NCBI RefSeq assembly: GCF_014640175.1 | Contig: NZ_BMGL01000012.1 | Coordinates: 1-64,000 of the forward strand | Origin: Psychroflexus salis | GTDB taxonomy: Bacteria; Bacteroidota; Bacteroidia; Flavobacteriales; Flavobacteriaceae | Direction of reading: 5' to 3' | DNA length: 64,000 bases | In this document: positions 37,746 to 47,250 of the stretch, piece by piece | How the letters are laid out: each line of letters begins with the position of its first letter | Position numbering within the stretch: the first letter of the stretch is position 1 | Position numbers and translations under genes: made by a program | Notes under the pieces: generated by a model | Databases searched by the model: none | The model's input: only the letters and a program-made list of their open reading frames with translations | What the model was told of the DNA's origin: nothing

Positions 37746-38362
37746 ATGAAAAACTTAAGTCTTATTGCCATTGCTTTAATTTTTGGTTGGCAAACTAATT
37801 ATGCACAAGATAAATTTTACTTAACTATCGATGGCGAAGAGCTTGAAATTGAACTTGATAAAAGCTACAGTTATAAAGTTGGAAAAAGGAAATAAACCTT
37901 CAATTACGAGCTAAAGATACCTTAGAATATAACAGTAATTTATCGAGTTTTAAATACCTGAGAACTAATCCTATTTCTGAAGTTATTTTAGATGAAGGTA
38001 TCAAACAATTAATGATGGTAACAGCAGAAGGAACGGGTGTAATTTTGCAAGAATACGTATCTTTTAATCCCGCTTTTTTAAATGAAATGATGCTTAACGA
38101 TGTCACTAAAGAAAGTTTAAATTATGGTTTCGAAATGCAACGAGAAGATTACGAAAAAACCTTATTGAGTGGTCAAACTTTAAGCATACAAAAAGCTACT
38201 TTAACTTATAACGACGAAATTAACATTTACGAAATTACTTCAATAGGTAAAAAAGATTCAGGAATTTTAATCATGACTATGGCTATGGACGATAACGAGT
38301 TATCGCAAGGAAGAAAATTAATCGAAGTATTTTGGAATTCGCTAAAATTTAAGGAAAACTAA
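37746..38362 (+). pseudogene. Secreted protein of unknown function, interrupted by one frameshift
   Basis: The ATG at 37746 gives a signal peptide (MKNLSLIAIALIFGWQTNYA, cut after Gln) and a short mature start, then stops after KVGKRK at 37893. The next frame continues without a break as INLQLRAKDTLEYNSNLSSF and runs to 38362. Restoring one A in the run at 37883-37887 (A5 to A6) joins them as YKVGKKEINLQLRAK, giving about 206 residues. This may be a real mutation, phase-variable slippage or a sequencing error. The family is not known to me. Confidence 0.75.
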
Positions 38363-38381
38363 ATTATTTTAATCAATGCTA

Positions 38382-38684
38382 TTAAATTAAAATCAATTCT
38401 TTTACCACAGCTTCGCCGACTTTTTCATTTAACATATCAATTATTTTTTGCTTTCCGTAACTTAACTCTTCTCGTAAAGTAGAAGAGTTTAGTTTTACAA
38501 ATAATTTTCCTCTGTTTAATTGAATGCTTTGGGTGTAGTTTTTTATAGCTGGACCTAATTCGTTATGCCAAGCATCTTCAATAGCTAATTGATTAAATCC
38601 TTTAGAGAGTTTATCGTTTTTCTTAAAATCTTGTAATAAATCTTTTAAACTTTTTTCTTCACTAAATCTTGTTTTATTCTTCAT
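38382..38684 (-). CDS. DUF721 / DciA-like protein
   Basis: About 100 residues. The longer frame starts at 38735, but the ATG at 38684 (MKNKTRFSEEKSLKDLLQDF) fits the family and overlaps the upstream lipoprotein gene by 11 bases. The pattern AIEDAWHNELGPAIKNYTQS followed by KLFVKLNSSTLREELSYGKQ is the KH-like DUF721 domain, which in DciA loads or supports the replicative helicase DnaB. It lies in a short run with recF, another replication-linked gene. Confidence 0.8.
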   Translation of the reverse strand: MKNKTRFSEEKSLKDLLQDFKKNDKLSKGFNQLAIEDAWHNELGPAIKNYTQSIQLNRGKLFVKLNSSTLREELSYGKQKIIDMLNEKVGEAVVKELILI

Positions 38685-39099
38685 CTTCAATTTTTTTGAA
38701 ACCAGTGTAAGGTGCATAAGTATAAATAATTCCATTTTTATTTTGAAGTACTAATTCTTCTGAAGTTAAACTTAAAATTTCTTCTTCCCAAGAATCATAA
38801 TTAGTGGAGTACTTTAAAATAATTGAAGTATCATCTTTTGTAATTACCATAAAATTTTCAATGTCTTTACTACCTTTAAACTTTCCATTATACAAAGGTT
38901 TTAGCTTTTTTCTAAATCCAGTTGAATCTTTTAAAACAAAATAATCGACCGTTTGATTATAGGGAAATTCTTTAGATTTTCCCTTATTATTTTCAGCTTT
39001 TGTAATTTCCCAATAGCCATCAAGATTACTTAAATTAATTTCTTTTTTGTTACAGCTAAAAAGAAGAACAAGGCTTACAATACATATAATATTTTTCAT
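38674..39099 (-). CDS. Small lipocalin-like lipoprotein
   Basis: A 141-residue protein with signal peptide and lipobox (MKNIICIVSLVLLFSC, Cys at residue 16). The mature part starts LDGYWEITKAENNKGKSKEF and continues with short strands, as in lipocalin-like lipoproteins of Bacteroidetes. The ligand is unknown. It starts 11 nt after recF and overlaps the DciA-like gene, so all three share a transcript. Confidence 0.65.
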   Translation of the reverse strand: MKNIICIVSLVLLFSCNKKEINLSNLDGYWEITKAENNKGKSKEFPYNQTVDYFVLKDSTGFRKKLKPLYNGKFKGSKDIENFMVITKDDTSIILKYSTNYDSWEEEILSLTSEELVLQNKNGIIYTYAPYTGFKKIEDEE

Positions 39100-39109
39100 T
39101 TTTCTATTT

Positions 39110-40195
39110 TTAAGTTAGCTCAAATAATTGATAATCGTTTGTGTTTTCTTGTACCACTTTTTCAGTTCGTTGCGCATGCGTATCCGAAATAAACAGTTGC
39201 CCTAAATCATCTTTCATTACCATTTCAATAATTTTTTGCACACGTTCTTCGTCTAATTTATCAAAAATATCGTCTAATAACAATAATGGTTTGGTTCCTT
39301 TTTGGGCTTTCATATAATCGTATTGTGCAAATTTTAATGCAATTAAATAAGACTTTTGTTGTCCTTGCGAACCAAATTTCTTTATTGGATAATTTTGAAT
39401 TTCAAATTGAAAATCGTCTTTGTGTACTCCAAAACTACTATACTGCAAACGTTTATCTTTTTCTAAATGCTTTTCAAATCCCGTTGAAAAATCATCTTGT
39501 TGCAGTTGACTTTTATACACAAAGTTTACGTATTCTCTGGCATTACTTATGTTTTCGTATCGCTGTTGGAGTATGGGTTGAAACTCTTTTACAAAAGCTT
39601 CGCGCTCTTGATAAATATAAGTACCAAACTCTTGTAATTGTAAATTATAAACGTCTAATTGTGCTTGATTAAATTGGTAATTAGCTGCAAAATATTTTAA
39701 TAAAGCATTGCGTTGAGAAAGTATTTTTTGATAATTAATTAATGCGTTTAGGTAAGTTCTGTTTCCTTGTGCAATTACTGAGTCTACAAATTTTCTTCTA
39801 ATTTCGCTGCCTTCTACAATTAAATCGCGATCGGCTGGAGAAATGATTACCAAGGGGATCTCACCGATGTGGTCTGCTATTTTTTCATAGACTTTAGCAT
39901 TCTTTTTAATAATTTTTTTTTGTCCTTTTTTTACAGAAACTACAATTTGCTGTTGTTGATTTTCATTTTTTTGAAAATTACCATCAACTACAAAAAAATC
40001 GCTTCCATGCTGAATATTTTGTTTGGTAATAGGATTAAAATAACTTTTTCCGAATGCCAATAAATAAATACTATCTAATATATTGGTTTTGCCAACGCCA
40101 TTTCTGCCAACAAAACAGTTAATCTTAGCATTAAAATGAAACTCTTTTTGTGTAATATTTTTAAAGTTAATAATCGATAAATCCCTTAATACCAT
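39110..40195 (-). CDS. recF: DNA replication and repair protein RecF
   Basis: SMC-like ATPase that helps load RecA at gaps. The 361-residue protein has Walker [21 protein letters not shown] at residues 29-48, a middle DNA-binding region ([19 protein letters not shown]), the signature segment [18 protein letters not shown] near 275, and Walker [17 protein letters not shown] near 308. No dnaA or dnaN neighbour, as is usual in this phylum. First gene of a three-gene minus-strand run. Confidence 0.95.
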   Translation of the reverse strand: MVLRDLSIINFKNITQKEFHFNAKINCFVGRNGVGKTNILDSIYLLAFGKSYFNPITKQNIQHGSDFFVVDGNFQKNENQQQQIVVSVKKGQKKIIKKNAKVYEKIADHIGEIPLVIISPADRDLIVEGSEIRRKFVDSVIAQGNRTYLNALINYQKILSQRNALLKYFAANYQFNQAQLDVYNLQLQEFGTYIYQEREAFVKEFQPILQQRYENISNAREYVNFVYKSQLQQDDFSTGFEKHLEKDKRLQYSSFGVHKDDFQFEIQNYPIKKFGSQGQQKSYLIALKFAQYDYMKAQKGTKPLLLLDDIFDKLDEERVQKIIEMVMKDDLGQLFISDTHAQRTEKVVQENTNDYQLFELT

Positions 40196-40371
40196 GCGGT
40201 TTGCTTCAATTAATTAAACATAGGTTAATGCTCACGAATGTACTATTTTGTTTTCGATTTTAGCTTACAGTTTATAAATATACTTCACTATCTAAGATTA
40301 TATTAGTGTTGTTATGTTAATAAGTAGATTAAAAAAACAGAAGTGGAAAGATGAATATTCAATTAAAATTA

Positions 40372-40379
40372 TATTTTTG
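40372..40379 (+). promoter_or_regulatory. TAnnTTTG -7 box for the TPR protein and ribH
   Basis: TATTTTTG followed by C, 21 nt before the ATG at 40401. It lies inside the longer possible reading frame from 40314, which supports the later start. Confidence 0.65.
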
Positions 40380-40400
40380 CCAATTGAATTAAAAAGCAAT

Positions 40401-41171
40401 ATGGCAACTTACAAAAAACGTGGCTACAAGCCTAAAAATAAAAAAGAGCAAGAAGAGTTAATCCAAGAAGAATCTACAACTGCAGAAGTATTTGATTCTT
40501 TAGACGAAAGCGCTTCAAAAACGGAAGCTTTTATTAGTAAAAATCAAAATGTAATTTTAAGTGTAATTGTATTAATAACCGTAGTTGTTTTAGGTTATTT
40601 AGGTTATCAAAACTTTATTTTAGGCCCTAAAGAAAAAGAAGCTGCTGCAGAAATGCATCAAGCACAAGTTTTTTTCGACAATGCAATTAATGCTACCGGA
40701 ACAGCACAAGATTCAATTTTTAAACTAGCTATTAATGGAGGTAATGCTAAGCCTGGTTTTGTTGCTGTTGCAGATAATTTTAGTGGAACAAAAACCGCTG
40801 CTCTAGCCAATTACTATGCAGGTATCTCTTATTTGAATATTGGTGAATACCAAAAAGCAATCGATCATTTAGATAGATTCAATTTAAACGATGAAGTAAT
40901 TGCACCTATGGCAAAAGGAGCTTTGGGTGATGCTTTTTTGCAAATTAATCAGCCTAAAGAAGCTCTTGGCTACTTTGAGTCTGCCATTAGTTTAAGTAAA
41001 AATAGTTTTACAACACCAAAGTATTTACTAAAAGCTGCTATTACGGCTTTAGAAATTAAAGAACCAGCAAAAGCGCTTGGTTATTTAGAGCGTATTAACG
41101 AAGAATTTCCAGAAGCTACAGAAGCTAGACAAGCTAAAGCCTTAACTGGTAAAGCTGAAGGTTTAATGTAA
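40401..41171 (+). CDS. TPR membrane protein, YfgM-like
   Basis: A 256-residue protein starting MATYKKRGYKPKNKKEQEEL. A frame opens earlier at 40314, but it crosses the promoter. A basic cytosolic N-terminus leads to one transmembrane helix (about residues 49-70, NVILSVIVLITVVVLGYLGY). TPR units follow outside (AALANYYAGISYLNIGEYQK, LGDAFLQINQPKEALGYFES). E. coli YfgM has the same plan and assists secreted proteins at the translocon. ribH begins eight bases after. Confidence 0.8.
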   Translation: MATYKKRGYKPKNKKEQEELIQEESTTAEVFDSLDESASKTEAFISKNQNVILSVIVLITVVVLGYLGYQNFILGPKEKEAAAEMHQAQVFFDNAINATGTAQDSIFKLAINGGNAKPGFVAVADNFSGTKTAALANYYAGISYLNIGEYQKAIDHLDRFNLNDEVIAPMAKGALGDAFLQINQPKEALGYFESAISLSKNSFTTPKYLLKAAITALEIKEPAKALGYLERINEEFPEATEARQAKALTGKAEGLM

Positions 41172-41179
41172 ATTATATT

Positions 41180-41692
41180 ATGGCAACAGCACATAAAAAT
41201 TTATCTACATACCAAAAAGAAGAAATACCCAACGCCAAAGATTTTAAATTTGGCGTTGTTGTTTCAGAATGGAACCCAACGATTACACAAAACTTGTTTC
41301 AAGGTGCTTTTGATGCATTTATTGAGAATGGAGCTCTTAAGGAAAACATTGTGCGATGGAACGTACCTGGTAGTTTTGAGTTGGTCTATGCTGCTAAAAA
41401 AATGCGGGAAAGCTTTGATATGCTAGATGCAATTGTAGTGGTTGGTGTGGTAATTCAAGGAGAAACCAAACACTTCGATTTTGTTTGCCAAGGTGTTACT
41501 CAAGGCGTTATGGATTTGAACATAAATGGCGATATTCCAGTTATATTTTGTGTTTTAACCGATAATCATATTCAACAAAGTATAGATCGATCGGGTGGTA
41601 AACACGGAAACAAAGGTACAGAAGCTGCCATTGCTGCTATAAAAATGGCTCAGCTTAAAAAGGATGCTAAATTTTATGGATTTGAAAATTAA
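41180..41692 (+). CDS. ribH: 6,7-dimethyl-8-ribityllumazine synthase
   Basis: Penultimate riboflavin enzyme; joins the DHBP made by RibB to the pyrimidine intermediate. The 170 residues include GVVVSEWNPTITQNLFQGAF near 27, WNVPGSFELVYAAKKM near 62, GVVIQGETKHFDFVCQGV near 94 with the general-base histidine, and the terminal SGGKHGNKGTEAAIAAIKM. Length and motifs match the icosahedral-type lumazine synthases. Co-transcribed with the TPR protein gene. Confidence 0.95.
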   Translation: MATAHKNLSTYQKEEIPNAKDFKFGVVVSEWNPTITQNLFQGAFDAFIENGALKENIVRWNVPGSFELVYAAKKMRESFDMLDAIVVVGVVIQGETKHFDFVCQGVTQGVMDLNINGDIPVIFCVLTDNHIQQSIDRSGGKHGNKGTEAAIAAIKMAQLKKDAKFYGFEN

Positions 41693-41759
41693 GCCGATTC
41701 ATTAGACCTTTATTTTTCTTAAAATTATTGGCCAACGCCCAGATTTATTAGGAAATGAT

Positions 41760-41767
41760 TAAATTTG
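41760..41767 (+). promoter_or_regulatory. TAnnTTTG -7 box for the mutL-rhomboid run
   Basis: TAAATTTG, 15 nt before the ATG at 41783. It overlaps the earlier TTG start at 41765, so that start is unlikely. Confidence 0.55.
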
Positions 41768-41782
41768 TTCAAAATCGTTTTC

Positions 41783-42079
41783 ATGTTAAAATTCAATTCC
41801 TTTAAGCTGAACAAAAACCAGCGTTACAACTATACTCCTAGATATTACAAAGGGAAGTCTGAAGGTAATATATACGAATTCGATTCGAAGTTTAAAAAAT
41901 ACAAAGATACAACCAACCAAATCGATTTTGGTTCGCAATGGGCAGAAGCTAGAAAACAAAGTAGAACTCGAGGCAACCGCTCGTTTAACGGTAGGATTTT
42001 ATTAATTGCTGCAATTTTAATTCTTGTTTTTTTATATATTATCGATTTTGATTTATCCATATTTAGTCAAGTTTATTAA
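41783..42079 (+). CDS. Small membrane protein upstream of mutL
   Basis: A protein of about 98 residues starting MLKFNSFKLNKNQRYNYTPR. A basic, Tyr-rich cytosolic part (RYYKGKSEGNIYEFDSKFKK) is followed by one helix near the C-terminus (ILLIAAILILVFLYIIDF). Such riboflavin/mutL-linked small proteins occur in Flavobacteria, but I know of no function. Its stop overlaps the mutL ATG by one base. Confidence 0.65.
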   Translation: MLKFNSFKLNKNQRYNYTPRYYKGKSEGNIYEFDSKFKKYKDTTNQIDFGSQWAEARKQSRTRGNRSFNGRILLIAAILILVFLYIIDFDLSIFSQVY

Positions 42080-43923
42080 TGAGTGATATAATTCAACTTT
42101 TACCCGATCATGTTGCTAATCAAATTGCAGCTGGAGAAGTAGTGCAGCGTCCAGCTTCTGTTGTAAAAGAATTGCTTGAAAATGCAGTAGATGCAGGTGC
42201 AACACAAATAAATTTAGTGGTTAAAGATGCCGGTAAAAGCTTAATACAAGTGGTCGATGATGGCTTAGGTATGAGTATGACCGACACACGTTTAGCTTTT
42301 GAACGCCATGCCACTTCCAAAATAAAATCAGCCGAAGATTTATTTAACTTACACACCAAAGGTTTCCGAGGTGAAGCTTTAGCTTCGATTGCAGCTGTTG
42401 CACAAGTTCAGGTTAAGAGTAAAACGGAAAAAGCAGATGTGGGAACTTCATTACAAATTGAAGCCAGTCGTGTTAAAGAACAACAAGCTTGTGTAACACC
42501 AAAAGGAACTTCAATTGCTGTGAAAAATTTATTTTACAATATACCAGCTCGTCGAAATTTCTTAAAATCTGATGCTGTAGAACAACGCCATATCATCGAT
42601 GAATTTCAACGTGTTGCTTTGGCACATCCAAAAGTAGGTTTCAGCTACGTACACAATTCATCAGAATTGTTTCATCTTAAATCTGCTAATTTTCGGCAAC
42701 GTATTGTTGGAATTTTAGGAGCAAAAACCAATGAAAAACTTGTTCCTGTCGAAGAACAAACCGATTATATTCACTTAAAAGGTTTTATAATAAAACCTGA
42801 ATTCGCCAAAAAAACAAGAGGTGAACAGTTTTTCTTTGTGAACAATCGCTTTATTAAAAGTTCGTATTTACATCATGCTGTTAATGCTGCATACGAAGGT
42901 TTAATGAGAGACAAATCTATTCCTTCTTATTTTTTGTATATTGATGTAGACCCTAAAACAGTCGATATTAATATTCATCCTACCAAAACTGAAATTAAAT
43001 TTGAAGACGAACATTCCATTTACGCTGTTATGCGTAGTGCAATTAAGCATAGTTTAGGTCAATTTCAAATCGCACCAGCTTTAGACTTCGATCGTGATAC
43101 GGATTTCGATACATCCTACGAACAACATAAAAAACCTATCTCTAATCCCACAATTCAGGTAAATCGAGATTACAATCCCTTTGAAGTAGAAACTCCAAGA
43201 AAAGCAACATCTAACTTTTCTAACCACAAACCAATTATACCTAATGCTTGGGAAAGCCTGTATACTGATATTCAACCCCAAAAGGACAAAGTTGAACATT
43301 CATCTAAATTTTTAAATGCACCTTTAGAAAATAACTTGTTTCAACATGAAGCCATTTCAGAAAGTATAAAATGCTTTCAATTTAATGGAAAATTTATTGT
43401 TGCTGATATAAATGATAAGTTATTGGTTATAGATCAGCATCGGGCACATTCTCGAATTTTGTATGAAGATTTAATGAAAAGTATTACACTAGATGCAGCT
43501 CCTTGCCAACAATTGCTTTTTCCTTTAGAAATGGAATTTAGTTCAGCTGATTTTCAAATTTTAACGGATGTGCAAGAAGCTTTGGTGCTTATAGGATTTA
43601 GTTTTGAAAAATGGGAAGATAATGAAACACTTATATCTGGTATTCCTAGTCATGTTAAAGAAAGTGATATTGCTGCTATGTTTGATCAATTAGTGGCCGA
43701 CATGCGTTTAGGAATTCCTAAAAATAACTTTGAACAAAACGATATTTTAGCAAAATCTTTAGCTAAGAACATGGCGATTAAATCAGGCCGAATTTTAAGT
43801 ACAGAAGAACAACATGATTTAATTCATCAATTATTTACTTGTAAGGAACCAACAAAAACGGCTACAAACCAAAATATTTTCATCAATTTTGCACATCAAG
43901 ATTTAGAACATAAACTATTGTAA
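42079..43923 (+). CDS. mutL: DNA mismatch repair protein MutL
   Basis: GHKL ATPase that links mismatch recognition to strand removal; 614 residues. The N-terminal ATPase is complete (ELLENAVDAG near residue 35, DDGLGM, GFRGEALASI near 95). The C-terminal dimer domain lacks the endonuclease site: where endonuclease MutLs have DQHA..E....E, this one reads DQHRAHSRILYE, and the ACK-type metal motif reads AKNMAIKSG. It is therefore probably not a nicking enzyme. Overlaps the small membrane gene by one base and abuts the rhomboid gene. Confidence 0.93.
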   Translation: MSDIIQLLPDHVANQIAAGEVVQRPASVVKELLENAVDAGATQINLVVKDAGKSLIQVVDDGLGMSMTDTRLAFERHATSKIKSAEDLFNLHTKGFRGEALASIAAVAQVQVKSKTEKADVGTSLQIEASRVKEQQACVTPKGTSIAVKNLFYNIPARRNFLKSDAVEQRHIIDEFQRVALAHPKVGFSYVHNSSELFHLKSANFRQRIVGILGAKTNEKLVPVEEQTDYIHLKGFIIKPEFAKKTRGEQFFFVNNRFIKSSYLHHAVNAAYEGLMRDKSIPSYFLYIDVDPKTVDINIHPTKTEIKFEDEHSIYAVMRSAIKHSLGQFQIAPALDFDRDTDFDTSYEQHKKPISNPTIQVNRDYNPFEVETPRKATSNFSNHKPIIPNAWESLYTDIQPQKDKVEHSSKFLNAPLENNLFQHEAISESIKCFQFNGKFIVADINDKLLVIDQHRAHSRILYEDLMKSITLDAAPCQQLLFPLEMEFSSADFQILTDVQEALVLIGFSFEKWEDNETLISGIPSHVKESDIAAMFDQLVADMRLGIPKNNFEQNDILAKSLAKNMAIKSGRILSTEEQHDLIHQLFTCKEPTKTATNQNIFINFAHQDLEHKLL

Positions 43924-44679
43924 ATGGGAAACCTTACCGATACTGTAAAAACTCTATTAATTGCCAATATACTCTTTTTTGTAGGTACTTTGTACTTAGG
44001 AGACTATGCCTATCAGCTTTTTGCTTTATGGTTTCCAGAAAATCCTAACTTTGGTATCTGGCAAATTATAACCCATATGTTTATGCATGGTGACCAGTCG
44101 CATATTTTTTTCAATATGTTTGCGTTATTCATGTTCGGTAGTGTTTTAGAACGCAGTATTGGTCAGTCTAAATTTATTTATATTTACATATCTGCAGGCT
44201 TGGGTGCTGCTGGACTTCAGGTATTATTTAGCTACATTGGTTATTATGGAGCTTTACAGATTTTAACCGACTCTGGCGTAGCATTAGATCAAATTCCTAC
44301 TATGATATCGAGTACTTTAAAAACTGGAGAATTTCCATATTACATAAACGATTCTAATGTAGAAGCTGCGCGTTCTTTGGTTAGTAACTTTCGAACTCCT
44401 ATGGTTGGTGCTTCTGGAGCTATATTTGGTGTTTTAGCTGCTTTTGTTTTAATTTATCCAAACATGCCTTTATACTTTATATTTGTACCCATACCAATAA
44501 AAGCTAAATATTTAATAGGAGGTTATTTTTTAATTAATTTATATTCAGCAGTTACCGGTTCAACAATTTTAGGTCCATCCAATACAGCTTATTGGGCGCA
44601 CATTGGTGGAGCAGTAGTAGGTTTTTTAGTAATGTGGTATTGGAAAAGAAATTCGTTTAACCAAAATAGGTGGAATTAA
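43924..44679 (+). CDS. Rhomboid-family intramembrane serine protease 1
   Basis: A 251-residue membrane protein with about six helices. The catalytic serine is in GASGAIFG near residue 160 and the histidine in WAHIGGAVVGF near 222. The L1-loop WR-like motif is replaced by an HMFMHGDQSHIFFNMFALF segment (residues 49-67), common in bacterial rhomboids. A hydrophilic loop of about 40 residues (ILTDSGVALDQIPTMISS onward) is inserted before the serine helix. It begins directly after the mutL stop codon. Confidence 0.9.
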   Translation: MGNLTDTVKTLLIANILFFVGTLYLGDYAYQLFALWFPENPNFGIWQIITHMFMHGDQSHIFFNMFALFMFGSVLERSIGQSKFIYIYISAGLGAAGLQVLFSYIGYYGALQILTDSGVALDQIPTMISSTLKTGEFPYYINDSNVEAARSLVSNFRTPMVGASGAIFGVLAAFVLIYPNMPLYFIFVPIPIKAKYLIGGYFLINLYSAVTGSTILGPSNTAYWAHIGGAVVGFLVMWYWKRNSFNQNRWN

Positions 44680-44682
44680 AAT

Positions 44683-45573
44683 ATGAGCGACTGGCAACAA
44701 AAATTACGATATAAATATGCAACGGCAAATGTACTAGAGAAGTTAATTGCTTTAAATTTACTTTTTTTTGTACTTACTTACGCTTTTCAAACCATTGCTT
44801 TCTTTTTTGAAGCTCAAGGTAATTTTTTTTTAGATTGGTTAATTTTCCCTTCTAATCCGTTTGAATTTATTTTTCAGCCATGGAGCATAGTAACTTATGC
44901 TTTTTTGCATAGTGGATTTTTTCATATTTTGTTCAATTTAGTTGTGCTTTATTTTTCGGGAAGGATTTTTCTTGAATTTTATGCGCCACAAAAAATGGTT
45001 AACTTTTACGTATTAGGAGCCATATTTGGAGCACTTATTTTTATGTTAAGCTTCAACTTGTTTCCTGTATTTAAAACTTTAGGCAGTAGCAGGTTAATTG
45101 GCTCGTCTGCAGCAGTTATGGCTATTTTAATTGGCATCGCTACAAAAGTTCCTAATTATGGGTTACGTTTGTTTTTATTCGGGAATGTAAAGCTTTGGCA
45201 TATTGCTGTAGTTTTTGTAATTCTAGATTTTATACGAATTCCCTTTGGCAATCCAGGCGGACATTTAGCGCATTTAGGGGGTGCTTTTATTGGTTATTAT
45301 TACTCAAAACAACTAGACAAAGGAAACGATTTGGGAAGTTTTGTAACATCAATAATGCATTATTTCCAGTCTTTATTCGATGGTTCTGCACGGTCAAAAC
45401 GCAATATGAAAACCGTTCATAAATCCAAATCTAAAAAATCTACATCTACAGTTTCTAAATCTGAAAAACAAAAAAGAGTTGATCAAATCCTTGAGAAAAT
45501 AGGGAAAAGCGGTTACGAAAGTCTAACTAAAGCAGAAAAAGACTTTTTGTTTGATGCTGGCAAAGATTTGTAA
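44683..45573 (+). CDS. Rhomboid-family intramembrane serine protease 2
   Basis: A 296-residue second rhomboid, three bases after the first. Serine lies in IGSSAAVMAIL near residue 146 and histidine in LAHLGGAFIGYYY near 200. The N-terminal loop HSGFFHILFNLVVLYF matches the family. After the membrane core a basic tail (SKSKKSTSTVSKSEKQKRVD) leads to a small C-terminal domain (QILEKIGKSGYESLTKAEKD) seen in Bacteroidetes rhomboids. Substrates are unknown. Its TAA overlaps the start of the next gene. Confidence 0.88.
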   Translation: MSDWQQKLRYKYATANVLEKLIALNLLFFVLTYAFQTIAFFFEAQGNFFLDWLIFPSNPFEFIFQPWSIVTYAFLHSGFFHILFNLVVLYFSGRIFLEFYAPQKMVNFYVLGAIFGALIFMLSFNLFPVFKTLGSSRLIGSSAAVMAILIGIATKVPNYGLRLFLFGNVKLWHIAVVFVILDFIRIPFGNPGGHLAHLGGAFIGYYYSKQLDKGNDLGSFVTSIMHYFQSLFDGSARSKRNMKTVHKSKSKKSTSTVSKSEKQKRVDQILEKIGKSGYESLTKAEKDFLFDAGKDL

Positions 45574-46622
45574 TGATGGCGCAAAAAAAACTACATTGGT
45601 TGGATCGTTTTATCTATTTTTTGAATGTAGTTTTTGCTTTTTTACTTTTAATTTCTTATCTACTTCCTTTTATATCGCCTAAATTTATTCCTTTTATTTC
45701 CATTTTAAATTTTGGAATACCGCTGTTGATACTAATTAATGTGCTGTTTTGTGCTTACTGGATTTTAAAATTGAAAAAACAAGTACTTTTATCAGCAATA
45801 GCTTTATTGTTAGGATTAAACCATATCACATCTTTGTATGTATTTAATGAGCAAACTTCTGAAAATGAAGTTATTTCAAACACATCTAGTTTTAAATTAA
45901 TAAGTTATAATGTTCGGCATTTCAATATGCATGAATGGATTCCCAATACAGAGGTCACTCCTCAAATAAAAGATTTTTTGCTTAAGGAACAACCAGATTT
46001 TATAGCCTTTCAAGATTTTGAATTTAGAGATGATTTTGATTTAAAAAAAATATATCCTTACCAGGTTCAATTTAAAAAAGAAGGTAATCGATATCTTCGT
46101 CTAAGTTTGTTTTCTAAATACCCGTTTTTAAAACAAAAAAACCTAGATTTTAGCAATACGGGGAATGGTGCTTTTTTTGTTGATGTTAAGTTACCTAAAG
46201 ACACCCTACGTATTTTTAATATTCATTTAGAATCCTTAAAAATTAAACCTGATGTAAAGGAACTTCAAAATGAAGACCGCAATCAGTTAATTAGTAGGGT
46301 AGGGCATTCATTTAAAAAACAAGCTGAACAAATTGAATTAATTTTACCACATTTGGAAGCTTCACCTTTTAAAAATATTGTAATTGGAGATTTTAATAAT
46401 ACTGCATTTTCTTATATATATAGAGCTCTTAAGAATAATAATTTAAAAGATGCTTTCAAAGAAAAGGGAAATGGTTTTGGAAAAACTTTCGACTTCGATT
46501 TTATTCCAATTCGTATAGATCATGCTTTAGTTGATAATGAAATTGAAGTTTTAAATTTTAAAAATTACGACATTCAATTATCCGATCATTATCCTATTTC
46601 TGTTGAATTTAAGCTTCCTTAG
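45573..46622 (+). CDS. Membrane-anchored endonuclease/exonuclease/phosphatase-family protein
   Basis: A 349-residue protein. About three transmembrane helices occupy residues 12-95. The rest is an EEP fold: LISYNVRHFNMHEW near 111, FIAFQDFEF near 142, LRIFNIHLESL near 210, IVIGDFNNTAFSYIY near 270 and LSDHYPISVEF at the end, holding the Asn, Glu, His, Asp and final His of the active site. The target (nucleic acid, lipid or phosphoester) is unknown. It ends 14 bases inside the convergent WbqC gene. Confidence 0.85.
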   Translation: MMAQKKLHWLDRFIYFLNVVFAFLLLISYLLPFISPKFIPFISILNFGIPLLILINVLFCAYWILKLKKQVLLSAIALLLGLNHITSLYVFNEQTSENEVISNTSSFKLISYNVRHFNMHEWIPNTEVTPQIKDFLLKEQPDFIAFQDFEFRDDFDLKKIYPYQVQFKKEGNRYLRLSLFSKYPFLKQKNLDFSNTGNGAFFVDVKLPKDTLRIFNIHLESLKIKPDVKELQNEDRNQLISRVGHSFKKQAEQIELILPHLEASPFKNIVIGDFNNTAFSYIYRALKNNNLKDAFKEKGNGFGKTFDFDFIPIRIDHALVDNEIEVLNFKNYDIQLSDHYPISVEFKLP

Positions 46623-47247
46623 CTTCTTGGGTTCGCAAATATGCTAGCGCGTTTGTGCCTTCATTAAAAAGTAAATCTAAAATGCTTAAATTAGAAATAA
46701 AACCTTTCTTACTTTCAAAAACTTGAATGTATTTATCTAAGTTAAGATTCGCAGTCCGCTTCGCTTTTCCCAAAAATCTCAAATCGTTTATTTCTTCTTT
46801 ATCGGTTTGCGCTTCTTGGTATTTGCTTGTAAACTCAATCTGTAAATCCAGCCCTAGACTTGCTAAAAGTACCTGCCAAGCATCTTGAGTAAAATCGATT
46901 AAATATTCATATTTTTTATGATACAAAGGATAAAAGTCATCTTCAAAAAATTCGAAATACGGAGAAGTTCGATACGCAGATTCTAAGGACTTCCAATGTA
47001 AACGTTGCCACTTAAAATCGTTTTCAATTTTTACTTCTTTCAAAAGCTGATGCGCTCCGCTACCATTGTGTTTTATAGGAATATTTAACAACAATTTCCC
47101 ATTAGCACCATAAATATATTGTCTTGTTCGGTAACTTTGTTTTTGGTAATTTTCATTGATTTCAAACGCTAACGCATCTGCCTGAGCAATAGGAACAAAC
47201 AAATCGATTGGTCCAAAGTATAAAGGTTGAACAAGCGTTTTTTTCAT
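46609..47247 (-). CDS. WbqC-family protein
   Basis: A 212-residue soluble protein of the WbqC family (PLYFGPIDLFVPIAQADALA at the start, then QSYRTRQYIYGANGKLLLNI and AYRTSPYFEFFEDDF). WbqC relatives occur in surface-polysaccharide clusters and may handle amino sugars, but no reaction is proven. It is the last gene of the minus-strand parA-lepB run, three bases after lepB, which is a common flavobacterial pairing. Confidence 0.8.
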   Translation of the reverse strand: MKKTLVQPLYFGPIDLFVPIAQADALAFEINENYQKQSYRTRQYIYGANGKLLLNIPIKHNGSGAHQLLKEVKIENDFKWQRLHWKSLESAYRTSPYFEFFEDDFYPLYHKKYEYLIDFTQDAWQVLLASLGLDLQIEFTSKYQEAQTDKEEINDLRFLGKAKRTANLNLDKYIQVFESKKGFISNLSILDLLFNEGTNALAYLRTQEAKEA

Positions 47248-47250
47248 AAT

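Noticed and set aside
40314-40400. Longer N-terminus of the YfgM-like protein
   Set aside because: The promoter box at 40372 lies inside it, and MATYKKRGYK is a natural start.
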